A stretch of 32,867 nucleotides of DNA. Origin: Salinivirgaceae bacterium (GTDB lineage Bacteria; Bacteroidota; Bacteroidia; Bacteroidales; SZUA-534). The stretch is from assembly GCA_017650325.1 (NCBI GenBank), contig JAGCFC010000065.1:1-32867 (forward strand), read 5' to 3'. The translations under genes and the position numbers were made by a program. Positions 1 to 6,994 of this stretch are shown here, piece by piece (the first letter of the stretch is position 1; each line of letters starts with the position of its first letter). The notes beneath the pieces are model-generated. The model searched no databases. It was not told the DNA's origin and was given only the letters and a program-made list of their open reading frames with translations.

Positions 1-3000
1 ATGACCATAAACTCCGACAGCACACGCTTCTATATTAACGGCGGCAGCGGTGCCAAAGGAAACTTCGGTGTTGACGGCCTTGAGGGCGACTCAAAAGATG
101 GTACTGGCAACGGCGGCTTTGCCGTTAGCGGCCGTGGCGGCACAAAAGGTAATGGCAACGGCAATCTATTTAATATCGACCTTGCAACTGATGCACAAAC
201 ACTCAACGGAGTAAACCGCATCTACTGGTATCCCGAGAGTAACGCCTTTATGGCTGGTAATCTGCTAGTTGAGCGTCCAGACGATGTGGGTGAAAACTCA
301 TTTAACGCTGGATACCAGAACAAAGCAAAAGGCAAGTGGTCGCAGGCGTTTGGTTTCAGATCGATAGCCACTGGTGAGACTTCAATAGCCATAGGTTACC
401 AAGCAATAGCCAGGGGCAAAAGTTCGTTCTCTTTCGGTAGAAATACAGATGCTGAAGGCGAAAATTCCGTGGCAATTGGATCGGGTGCTGTTACTGAACA
501 AGTAGCGAAAAACTCTGTGGCATTTGGTAATTCAGCATTTGCCAGAAATGAAGGTAGCTTTGCTTTTGGAAAAGAAGCGTATTCATCAGGCAAGCATAGT
601 TTCGCTTTTGGTGGAGGTGGTGATGGCACTATTAACGTTTTTTTTGAGTCCATCCCTGGACCGAGTGCATCGGGCGACTATTCATACGCCTTTGGCCCGG
701 GTGCCCAAGCCACACAAAAAGGAGCAATAGCTATAGGTTTTAAGGCAGAAGCCACAGGGGAATTCTCCACTGCAATTGGTAATGCCAAAGCCAAAGGATA
801 TTATTCTATGGCAGTTGGTATTGGAACCATAGCAAATGCAGGTGAGTTTGCCATTGGTAGCTATAATACGGATTATAATCCATCTCCTGGACCAGATACC
901 AAGTACAGGCAGTTTGTTATTGGTAGTGGTTCTGGTGATGACCATAGAGCCGATGCGCTTGTTGTTTATACGAACGGTGACACAGAAATAAATGGCGATT
1001 TAAAAGCCGAAGTGACAACACTAGACCGTTTGATAGTTAAAGATGATGGAGGAGAAAACTATGGAAATGGATATGGAGTAGGTTCATCATTAATTCCATG
1101 TACCGTTTTTTCCGAAAGTTATGATTTGGGACGTGATCATGCTCGATGGGGAAATGTTTATGCGTACAATATTAACGCCAATGGTACTGTAACCATAAGC
1201 GGTAATCTTACTGTTTCGGGCAAAGTGGCTTCCGCATTAAAGCCTAATGCAACAGGTCTTAATTTGGGCGACTCTGACAATCGTTGGGGTAGCATTTATG
1301 CGAATACTATCAATACTACTGGACAGGCAACCGTGGGCATCCTTTCAACAACCGGCGCAGCAACCGTTGGAAGCCTTTCAACAACTGGTACAATATCGGG
1401 TGGTGCTATATCTGGAACAAGCCTTTCAACAAGCGGTAATCTTACTGTTTCGGGCAAAGTGGCTTCCACATTATTGCCCAATACATCCACCCTTAATTTG
1501 GGTAACTCCAACAATCGTTGGAATGGAGTGTATTCTACCTCACTCAACACCAACACAATCTCTGCATCAACCAATACCATTGCAGGCGAGTTTAGTTCAA
1601 CGGGTAAAGATTATGGAACTTCAGGTTTTTATTTTGGAGGGACAAAATATACCAACACTATAGCAAACGCCATATATGCAGATGCAAGTAGTGCTGGCAC
1701 ATCAAGTGCCGGTGCCACTAATTTCGGCATATTTGCATACGCTTCGGGCAATGGCGCTTCATCGAGTTATAAGAATAACAATTACGCGATATATGCAAAA
1801 GCCAGTGGAAGTAATGCCAACAACTATGCCGGATATTTCGACGGTGCAGTAACCATTACCGGTGCCACAACACTATCTGGCGCCATAACAGTAGGCGGTA
1901 GTATTACACCAACCTCTAGTTATAATTTAGGTGGAACCGACAACCGCTGGTATTGTGTCTATTCGTCAACTATCAACACCAGTGGAAAAGCAACCGTTGG
2001 AAGTCTTTCAACATCTGGCACAGCAAGCGTGGGTAGCCTCTCAACAAGCGGCACAATATCGGGCGGTGCTATATCTGGTACAAGCCTTCTTACAACAGGC
2101 ACAGCAAGCGTTGGTAGCCTTTCAGCATCAGGCGAAATATCAGGCGGCGCAATATCAGGTTCAAGCCTCTCAACAACCGGAAATCTGTCGGTTTCGGGCA
2201 AGGTGACAACATCATTGAAGCCGAATTCAAGCCTTAATTTGGGTGGTACAGGTACAAACGAACGTTGGAATTATGTTTATACTTCATATATCAATGCCAG
2301 CAATTCAGCAACCGTAGGCAGCCTCTCAACAAGCGGCACAATATCGGGCGGTGCTATATCTGGTACAAGCCTTTCTACAAGCGGTAATCTTTCTGTTTCT
2401 GGCAAAGTGGCATCAACTCTGAAACCATCTGCTGCAAGCTATAATTTGGGTGGTACAGGTACAAACGAACGTTGGAAATATGTTTATGCACAAATTGGTA
2501 ATTATAGTACAAGTGCTGAAACCACATCCTTAACTGTGACTAATACTAGTTCCAGCAATTATACTAATGGCATATCTGCCTCAGCTTCCTATGGCTATAG
2601 AGTTTCTACAGGAGTATCAGGTATCGCTAACTCAGCAACAGGAACTAACATTGGTGTATATGGAGAAGCTGACGAACAAAGAAGTGACGGAACCCATTAC
2701 GGAGTGAAAGGATACGCTAATGGGGCTTCGGAAAATTATGCGATATATGGTGAGGTAGAAGAAAGCAATTATTATACAAATTATGCCGTTTGGGCCGAGG
2801 GGCCTGCAGGTGGTACAACGTCTTGGTGGAATAGCAGCGATGCACGTTTGAAAAAAGATGTTCAGACACTCAACGGAGCGCTGGACAAGGTGCTTAAACT
2901 GCGCGGCGTAACCTACTACTGGAAGAGTAACGAGGAACGTGGCGATAGCATCTACCTCCATTTGGATAACAAAAAGCACATTGGTGTTATTGCCCAAGAA

Positions 3001-3210
3001 TTGGAACAAGAATTCCCCGAATTAGTAAACACCGGCAGAGGCGGCTACAAAACAGTTGAGTATGCAACACTTGCACCAGTCCTCATCGAGGCCATCAAAG
3101 AGCTGAAAGCCGAAAAAGACGAGCTGAAAGCCGAGAAGGATGCCCTCGAGGCGAAGGTTGAGAAACTGGAGGCACAAATGCAGGAGATATTGGAGAAATT
3201 AGGAAAATAA
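1..3210 (+). CDS. YadA-head-like / tail-fibre-like surface protein with C-terminal Peptidase_S74 chaperone (5' partial)
   Basis: The reading frame is open from base 1 and shows no signal peptide, so the gene very likely begins upstream and the first Met is not trusted. Residues 15-55 are Gly-rich. Residues about 95-290 carry AIGxxAxAxGxxSxAxG-type repeats like the heads of YadA trimeric adhesins. Six [LY][ND]LGx(n)RWxxVY units start near residues 375, 420, 498, 641, 745 and 814, separated by Ser/Thr/Gly-rich ISGGAISG and GNLTVSGKVAS segments, a pattern seen in phage tail fibres and bacterial S74 proteins. The C-terminus is a Peptidase_S74 (intramolecular chaperone of endosialidase type) domain with SSDARLKKDV, whose S946 and K951 have the spacing of the self-cleaving Ser-Lys dyad. 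It ends in a heptad-like Glu/Lys coiled coil (about 1030-1069). The family trimerises and cleaves itself. No membrane anchor is visible, so its export and attachment are unknown. Confidence 0.85.
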   Translation: MTINSDSTRFYINGGSGAKGNFGVDGLEGDSKDGTGNGGFAVSGRGGTKGNGNGNLFNIDLATDAQTLNGVNRIYWYPESNAFMAGNLLVERPDDVGENSFNAGYQNKAKGKWSQAFGFRSIATGETSIAIGYQAIARGKSSFSFGRNTDAEGENSVAIGSGAVTEQVAKNSVAFGNSAFARNEGSFAFGKEAYSSGKHSFAFGGGGDGTINVFFESIPGPSASGDYSYAFGPGAQATQKGAIAIGFKAEATGEFSTAIGNAKAKGYYSMAVGIGTIANAGEFAIGSYNTDYNPSPGPDTKYRQFVIGSGSGDDHRADALVVYTNGDTEINGDLKAEVTTLDRLIVKDDGGENYGNGYGVGSSLIPCTVFSESYDLGRDHARWGNVYAYNINANGTVTISGNLTVSGKVASALKPNATGLNLGDSDNRWGSIYANTINTTGQATVGILSTTGAATVGSLSTTGTISGGAISGTSLSTSGNLTVSGKVASTLLPNTSTLNLGNSNNRWNGVYSTSLNTNTISASTNTIAGEFSSTGKDYGTSGFYFGGTKYTNTIANAIYADASSAGTSSAGATNFGIFAYASGNGASSSYKNNNYAIYAKASGSNANNYAGYFDGAVTITGATTLSGAITVGGSITPTSSYNLGGTDNRWYCVYSSTINTSGKATVGSLSTSGTASVGSLSTSGTISGGAISGTSLLTTGTASVGSLSASGEISGGAISGSSLSTTGNLSVSGKVTTSLKPNSSLNLGGTGTNERWNYVYTSYINASNSATVGSLSTSGTISGGAISGTSLSTSGNLSVSGKVASTLKPSAASYNLGGTGTNERWKYVYAQIGNYSTSAETTSLTVTNTSSSNYTNGISASASYGYRVSTGVSGIANSATGTNIGVYGEADEQRSDGTHYGVKGYANGASENYAIYGEVEESNYYTNYAVWAEGPAGGTTSWWNSSDARLKKDVQTLNGALDKVLKLRGVTYYWKSNEERGDSIYLHLDNKKHIGVIAQELEQEFPELVNTGRGGYKTVEYATLAPVLIEAIKELKAEKDELKAEKDALEAKVEKLEAQMQEILEKLGK

Positions 3211-3308
3211 CACCGTAGGGACGCAAACATTGCGTCAGCATAACGCACCGCGTGTGCATTCAAAGGCCGGGAATCCCGTTGGGGTTTCCGGTTTTTTGTG
3301 GGGGGGAG
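3139..3308 (+). repeat. Direct repeat copy 1: 3' end of S74 gene plus terminator
   Basis: This segment holds the last 23 codons of the S74 gene, its stop, a small GACGCAA-ACA-TTGCGTC hairpin (3220-3236) and the terminator. It recurs at 3963-4131, 824 bases downstream. The two copies flank the reverse-strand four-helix-bundle gene. See copy 2 for the coding differences. Confidence 0.95.
3267..3297 (+). terminator. Rho-independent terminator of the S74 gene
   Basis: An 11-bp stem (CCGGGAATCCC with GGGGTTTCCGG, two G-U pairs, loop GTT) is followed by six T residues, 57 bases after the S74 stop codon. Confidence 0.85.
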
Positions 3309-3310
3309 AG

Positions 3311-3865
3311 TTAGTAACCGCGTTTGTTTTTGCGAGCTTGCGTCATGCGCTCGCGGAGTCCACCCTGGTCGAGAAAATCTTGTTCTAACCGGCGAATCTG
3401 CTGGTCGAGCAGATAGTTGCACTGGTGAATCTGGCATATAATTATGTTGGCACAGGTAATTCCAGGACGAGTTTCCAAGAATTCACGATAGGTTTCAAAG
3501 GATTCGTCTTTGCTGTAGGCTAATTTCCTGACATACAGAGCTTGTTTGCTGTCTTTATCCCAAAGGATTCCTTTGTTGTTTCGGATAAAGTCTTTGTAAT
3601 CTTCCAAGAGTTCTTCATTGCTTGCGCGGGCCACGTTGGTGAGTTTAATCTCGGTTTCTTTAGAGGCCCCGGAGGCCATTGAGCCTTCGATGATGTTTTG
3701 TTTGCCAGAGCGTGCGGCTTGTATCATTTGGTCGACAGTGCGGTCGCGCGAATCCATAAACCGCCTGCAGAACAACACTGTGGAGGAATACACTATCAGA
3801 GCTTTTTTGTAGGACAAAAGTTCTTGATAGTTGCCGTGTGGTGGAATGAAACCTTGTTCTGCCAT
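3311..3865 (-). CDS. Four-helix-bundle protein, suffix-domain type
   Basis: The 184-residue product begins MAEQGFIPPHGNYQELLSYK. It has the pattern of the 23S rRNA intervening-sequence / four-helix-bundle family (S23/Avd-like), including SRDRTVDQMIQAARSGKQNI and ASNEELLEDYKDF. A C-terminal extension ends LRERMTQARKNKRGY, like the proteins called four helix bundle suffix domain proteins. The molecular role of this family is unknown; relatives include Avd of diversity-generating retroelements, but no reverse transcriptase is in this window. I chose the Met at 3865 because the longer open frame upstream is only the antisense of the second S74 tail repeat. The gene sits head-on against the S74 gene and between two copies of the S74 3' end. 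Confidence 0.8.
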   Translation of the reverse strand: MAEQGFIPPHGNYQELLSYKKALIVYSSTVLFCRRFMDSRDRTVDQMIQAARSGKQNIIEGSMASGASKETEIKLTNVARASNEELLEDYKDFIRNNKGILWDKDSKQALYVRKLAYSKDESFETYREFLETRPGITCANIIICQIHQCNYLLDQQIRRLEQDFLDQGGLRERMTQARKNKRGY

Positions 3866-3962
3866 AGGTGCGCTTTTTGCAAATGTGGGGATTTTATTTG
3901 TTTGAGGCAAGTGTAAATATGTCGGATTTGTCGTATAGGACTGATAAACAGGGTGGAGAAAT

Positions 3963-4034
3963 GATGCGCTCGAGGCCAATGTGGAAAAACTGGAGGCGCA
4001 AATGCAGGAGATATTGGAGAAATTAGGAAAATAA
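3963..4034 (+). pseudogene. Remnant 3' end of a second S74-type gene
   Basis: These 24 codons, including the stop, match the end of the S74 gene (3139-3210). Six bases differ and all six fall at third codon positions; five are silent and one changes Lys to Asn. That bias suggests the copy diverged while part of a translated gene. No open frame continues upstream, where in-frame stops lie at 3942-3947, so only the tail is left. The repeat continues through the 3' UTR to about 4131. Confidence 0.7.
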
Positions 4035-4090
4035 CACCGTAGGGACACAATGCTTGCGTCAGCATAACGCACCGCGTGTGCATTCAAAGG

Positions 4091-4122
4091 CCGGGAATCC
4101 CGTTGGGGTTTCCGGTTTTTTT
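4091..4122 (+). terminator. Second copy of the S74-type terminator
   Basis: The stem is the same as at 3267-3291, followed here by seven T residues. It has no intact gene in front of it and marks the end of the duplicated S74 tail. Confidence 0.75.
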
Positions 4123-4131
4123 GTGGGGGGG

Positions 4132-4412
4132 CGTGTTGTGGGTTGCGCCCTACAGGGCGGAAATTATTAGAAAATCGATTCAAAAATTATACAAAATTCT
4201 GAAAACCAATTTTTTATAAATTTAATTCCAAATTTTGTTCAAATTTCTCGCGCAAGCGACAACAAAAACCAAAAAAACGCCTGCGTTTTAAAAATTCCGT
4301 GTTTTCCGTGCCTTCCGTGGCAAAAAAACGGCCTTGCGCATAATCAAAAACCCCTCCCGCCCCCACAAAACTGCGCATTTCCAACAAAAATCATTAAAAA
4401 TCGAAAAAGATT
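4132..4412. other. Non-coding AT-rich region upstream of ilvC
   Basis: There is no convincing open frame or structured RNA here. A short run of CCGTG units (about 4302-4318) is the only pattern seen. Confidence 0.5.
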
Positions 4413-4443
4413 GTTGAAAATTGCTGAAAGTCTTTTACTTTCG
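4413..4443 (+). promoter_or_regulatory. Candidate Bacteroidetes promoter of ilvC
   Basis: GTTG at 4413-4416, then 19 bases, then TACTTTCG at 4436-4443, which has one mismatch to TAnnTTTG. The spacing suits the Bacteroidetes -33/-7 pattern. The untranslated leader would be about 50 bases. Confidence 0.55.
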
Positions 4444-4501
4444 CCGTTCGAAAAATTCTATTCGTTAAAAGCGGTAAAAGTTTAATTAAAAACAAAATAA
4501 A

Positions 4502-5545
4502 ATGGCACAAATGAATTTTGGCGGTGTTATTGAGAATGTGATGACCCGCGAAGAGTTTCCATTGGAAAAAGCACGTGAAATATTAAAGAACGAGACCATC
4601 GCCGTTATCGGTTATGGTGTTCAAGGCCCCGGCCAGTCGCTCAACCTGCGCGACAACGGCTTCAACGTAATTGTTGGCCAGCGCGAGGGCAAAACTTACG
4701 ATAAGGCTGTTGCCGACGGTTGGATTCCGGGCAAGACTCTCTTCTCGATTGAAGAGGCTGCCGAAAAAGGTACAATTGTAATGTGCCTTCTGTCGGATGC
4801 CGCTGTAATGTCGGTTTGGCCGTCATTGAAGAAGCACCTGAAACCGGGCAACGCCCTCTACTTCTCACACGGTTTCGCCATCACCTGGAACGACCGCACA
4901 GGCGTTGTTCCTGCAAAAGACATCGACGTTATCATGGTTGCACCGAAGGGTTCGGGTACATCACTCCGTACAATGTTCCTCGAGGGCCGCGGCCTCAACT
5001 CGTCATACGCTGTTTACCAGGACGCCACCGGCCGTGCAATGGACCGCACCTTGGCTCTTGGCATTGGCATTGGCTCGGGCTATCTGTTCGAGACCACATT
5101 CCAACGCGAGGCTACTTCTGACCTTACCGGCGAGCGCGGCTCACTGATGGGCGCCATCCAGGGCTTGCTGCTGGCTCAATACGAAGTTCTGCGCGAGCAC
5201 GGACACACCCCGTCAGAAGCATTCAACGAGACTGTTGAGGAGCTGACACAATCGCTCATGCCGCTGTTCGCAAAGAACGGCATGGACTGGATGTACGCAA
5301 ACTGCTCGACAACCGCACAGCGCGGCGCACTCGACTGGTTCCCGCGTTTCCACGATGCTGTTAAACCTGTTCTCGAGTGGCTTTACTTGTCAGTTAAGAC
5401 CGGCAACGAGGCTCAGATCTCAATCGACAGCAACTCGAAACCCGACTACCGCGTTGGTCTTGAGAAAGAGCTTAAAGCACTGCGCGAGAGCGAGATGTGG
5501 CAGACAGCCGTTACCGTTCGCAAACTGCGTCCGGAGAACAATTAA
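4502..5545 (+). CDS. ilvC: Ketol-acid reductoisomerase (347 aa)
   Basis: This enzyme carries out the second step of valine/isoleucine synthesis, isomerising and reducing 2-acetolactate or 2-aceto-2-hydroxybutyrate with NAD(P)H and Mg2+. The Rossmann motif is IAVIGYGVQGPGQSLNLRDNG (from about residue 33). The loop after the second strand is VGQREGKTYDK, and Mg-binding acids sit in SDLTGERGSLMG (D207, E211). The length is right for a short, class I-like enzyme of Bacteroidetes. The gene stands alone: a promoter candidate lies upstream and a strong terminator downstream, and no other ilv gene is in the window. The coding sequence is much richer in G+C than the flanking DNA, which suggests strong codon selection. 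Confidence 0.96.
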   Translation: MAQMNFGGVIENVMTREEFPLEKAREILKNETIAVIGYGVQGPGQSLNLRDNGFNVIVGQREGKTYDKAVADGWIPGKTLFSIEEAAEKGTIVMCLLSDAAVMSVWPSLKKHLKPGNALYFSHGFAITWNDRTGVVPAKDIDVIMVAPKGSGTSLRTMFLEGRGLNSSYAVYQDATGRAMDRTLALGIGIGSGYLFETTFQREATSDLTGERGSLMGAIQGLLLAQYEVLREHGHTPSEAFNETVEELTQSLMPLFAKNGMDWMYANCSTTAQRGALDWFPRFHDAVKPVLEWLYLSVKTGNEAQISIDSNSKPDYRVGLEKELKALRESEMWQTAVTVRKLRPENN

Positions 5546-5585
5546 GAATAGAATGTTATCATAGGAATAAGTTTGGGTTTGTTTG

Positions 5586-5619
5586 AAAAGCCGTCTTCCA
5601 AAAGGAGACGGCTTTTCTT
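5586..5619 (+). terminator. ilvC terminator
   Basis: An 11-bp perfect stem (AAAAGCCGTCT with AGACGGCTTTT, 9-base loop) ends in a T-rich run, 41 bases after the ilvC stop. Confidence 0.92.
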
Positions 5620-5960
5620 TTACGCCAAAAATGACTTTTTGCATGTTCAGGTGCTATCCGTTTCTGACACAAAAACAACAAAGGTTGTACTGCAACATAC
5701 TTTTTTATGATGTCGTTGGAAAATAAAGAAACCAGCCGTCGGTGAATTAATTATCAGCCGTAATAATCGAAAAAAAGTACGCACACGTTTTCGTAAAATT
5801 CTGCTAATCAACGGGTGAACCATATTCTTGCTGATTACCACCATATTTGAACCGAAAGCCGCCGAATTTTAAATGCCGCTTTTTGTGCTGTTTTTTCTTT
5901 TCACATTTGCGCTGTTGAAAAAATAGTTGTTAAAGAATATTACTGAGTTTTATAGCGGCT
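5620..5960. other. Intergenic region without a recognisable gene
   Basis: It is AT-rich. A 65-codon reverse frame (5647-5844) has no family features and is not supported as a gene. Confidence 0.5.
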
Positions 5961-5968
5961 TAATTTTG
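5961..5968 (+). promoter_or_regulatory. -7 element before the MBG-like gene
   Basis: TAATTTTG is a perfect TAnnTTTG match, 26 bases before the start codon. No clear -33 TTG is found at the usual distance. Confidence 0.5.
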
Positions 5969-5994
5969 CATCGTGGATTTAAAATTATAGGCTT

Positions 5995-6375
5995 ATGAGA
6001 AAGAAACGGATTATCAGCATTGTAGCAATTGCAGTTGTAATGTTTACAGTTGTTGTGTCGGCAACATCAATCTTGAAAAGCAGCGACAACAAAGTTGTTG
6101 TTACCATCAGGGGAAATGTCAAAAACGTAACCTACAACGGACATTTACAATCATCAATAGGCTACACTGTCGAGACGAATTCGAAAGACTACACAACTGA
6201 GGATTTCGTTTGCTATGCAACCGACTCGGTGAGCGCCACCAATGTCGGAACGTACGCCATGGGCATTAGCAGCAGAGATTTCTGCAATGTCAATCCCGAA
6301 TTCAAAGAGGTTGTTTTCGTAGTCGTTGACGGAAGCCTGTCGATTAGCGACGCCCCGTCGGATGATGAAAAATAA
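5995..6375 (+). CDS. Small exported single-domain MBG/Ig-like protein
   Basis: The 126-residue product has a basic start (MRKKR) and a hydrophobic segment at residues 6-24, either a signal peptide or an N-terminal anchor. Residues about 33-118 fit one repeat of the MBG-type beta domain of large surface proteins: VTYNGHLQSSIGYTV, then VSATNVGTYAMGISS, then FVVVDGSLSI. These domains normally occur as many tandem repeats, so a free single unit is unusual. The Asp/Glu-rich tail (APSDDEK) is short. The gene is monocistronic, with its own -7 element and a terminator. Function is unknown; it may be a surface or periplasmic structural protein, or a gene reduced from a longer adhesin. Confidence 0.75.
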   Translation: MRKKRIISIVAIAVVMFTVVVSATSILKSSDNKVVVTIRGNVKNVTYNGHLQSSIGYTVETNSKDYTTEDFVCYATDSVSATNVGTYAMGISSRDFCNVNPEFKEVVFVVVDGSLSISDAPSDDEK

Positions 6376-6431
6376 GATGGCGCAACCGAAACCCAATACC
6401 GCTAACATACACAACTAATTATAGACAAAGG

Positions 6432-6460
6432 CCGGCGCAACAATCTGCACCGGTTTTTTT
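6432..6460 (+). terminator. Terminator after the MBG-like gene
   Basis: CCGGCGCA pairs with TGCACCGG with one mismatch around a 6-base loop and is followed by seven T residues. Confidence 0.75.
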
Positions 6461-6488
6461 ATGCCCAAATGCGAAGGGGGATTTTATT

Positions 6489-6624
6489 GGGGGGTGGGGG
6501 TTGGGTGTTGGGGGTTGGGTGTTGGGGATTGGGTGTTGGTTTTTACCATAGATGGTTGCGTTATTCGGACGTGGCAGTGCCGCGGTTTTGTTTTTGGTGT
6601 TGGGTATTGGGGGTTGGGTGTTGG
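6489..6624. repeat. G-rich low-complexity tracts (GGGTGTTGGG-type)
   Basis: Runs of three to six G separated by TT, T, ATT or TGTT occupy 6489-6540 and again 6598-6624. The + strand meets the G3+N1-7 pattern for a G-quadruplex. A weaker relative lies after metX (10704-10735). Confidence 0.7.
6560..6584. repeat. Imperfect palindromic element, copy A
   Basis: GGACGTGGCA-G-TGCCGCG forms a near-perfect hairpin. The same 25 bases, starting GTTATTCGGACG, recur at 6654-6678. Confidence 0.7.
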
Positions 6625-6653
6625 TGCAATTTGTTTTGATGACGGACAATTAT

Positions 6654-6685
6654 GTTATTCGGACGTGGCAGTGCCGCGTCCCTAC
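6654..6685. repeat. Imperfect palindromic element, copy B
   Basis: This is the same sequence as 6560-6584 with a longer right arm, GGACGTGGCA-G-TGCCGCGTCC (10-bp stem with one wobble), followed by CTAC. Confidence 0.75.
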
Positions 6686-6764
6686 TAATCACTAACCATT
6701 AATCATTCCCCCTTTTGCCTTATGCCTTGTAACTAATCATTAACCATTCCCCCTCCCCCTTACG

Positions 6765-6799
6765 CCTAATGCCTAGTGCCTAGTGCCTAGTGCCTAATG
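6765..6799. repeat. Heptamer tandem repeat CCTARTG x5
   Basis: Five head-to-tail units: CCTAATG, three CCTAGTG, CCTAATG. It is non-coding and lies just upstream of the metK promoter. Slippage could vary the copy number. Confidence 0.85.
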
Positions 6800-6835
6800 C
6801 CCCCATTTTTCTATTTTTCATTTACGTTTTTATTT

Positions 6836-6843
6836 TACCTTTG
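6836..6843 (+). promoter_or_regulatory. -7 element of the metK operon
   Basis: TACCTTTG is a perfect TAnnTTTG match, followed by CGCCCGTT. The upstream -33 region is only T-rich. Transcription from here would begin just before the riboswitch stem. Confidence 0.65.
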
Positions 6844-6849
6844 CGCCCG

Positions 6850-6898
6850 TTGTGGAAAGATTTGAGTTGATTGCAACCACAGAAAAAAATGCTAAAGC
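6850..6898 (+). promoter_or_regulatory. SAM-II riboswitch aptamer
   Basis: A short stem TGTGG (6851-6855) pairs with CCACA (6877-6881). The loop contains GATTTGAGTTGATTGCA (6859-6875), matching the SAM-II consensus GAUUU-A-(7)-UUGCA with the same 17-base length. An A-rich stretch and GCTAAAGC (6891-6898) follow, the conserved pseudoknot partner region. Established knowledge: SAM-II binds S-adenosylmethionine and represses methionine genes, chiefly in alphaproteobacteria, with some Bacteroidetes cases. Here it precedes metK and metX, which fits. The pseudoknot was judged by motif order and spacing, not folded by program. Confidence 0.88.
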
Positions 6899-6966
6899 AC
6901 GCTTTTCCCCTGCATTCATATTCAATTATTACCATAACGAGGATTGTTGCAATCCGCACAATATGA
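6889..6966 (+). CDS. Possible 25-residue leader ORF overlapping the riboswitch core
   Basis: An ATG inside the SAM-II core (AAATGCTAAAG) opens a 25-codon frame whose product starts MLKHAFPLHSYS and ends ITITRIVAIRTI, rich in Ile and Thr. It stops 28 bases before metK. A hairpin, GGATTG-TTG-CAATCC (6941-6955), lies in its last third. If SAM binding hides the core, it would also hide this start codon. There is no homology evidence; it could be a chance frame. Confidence 0.35.
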   Translation: MLKHAFPLHSYSIITITRIVAIRTI

Positions 6967-6994
6967 CGTTTAAAACATTAAATATTATTTAGTT

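Noticed and set aside
3866-4183. N-terminal extension (about 106 codons) of the reverse-strand four-helix gene
   Set aside because: It is the antisense of the repeated S74 tail and terminator; the family-like sequence starts at MAEQGF.
4302-4318. CCGTG triplication before ilvC
   Set aside because: Too short to call an element; may be chance or a very small dispersed phrase.
5647-5844. 65-codon reverse frame between ilvC and the MBG-like gene
   Set aside because: AT-rich intergenic DNA, no promoter box in the right place and no recognisable sequence.
6461-6688. Open frames on both strands in the G-rich region
   Set aside because: They translate the GGGTGTTGGG repeats into Gly/Val or Pro/Thr strings; no coding signal.
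6765-6799. Heptamer repeats considered as a CRISPR-like array
   Set aside because: Units are 7 bases and contiguous, with no spacers.
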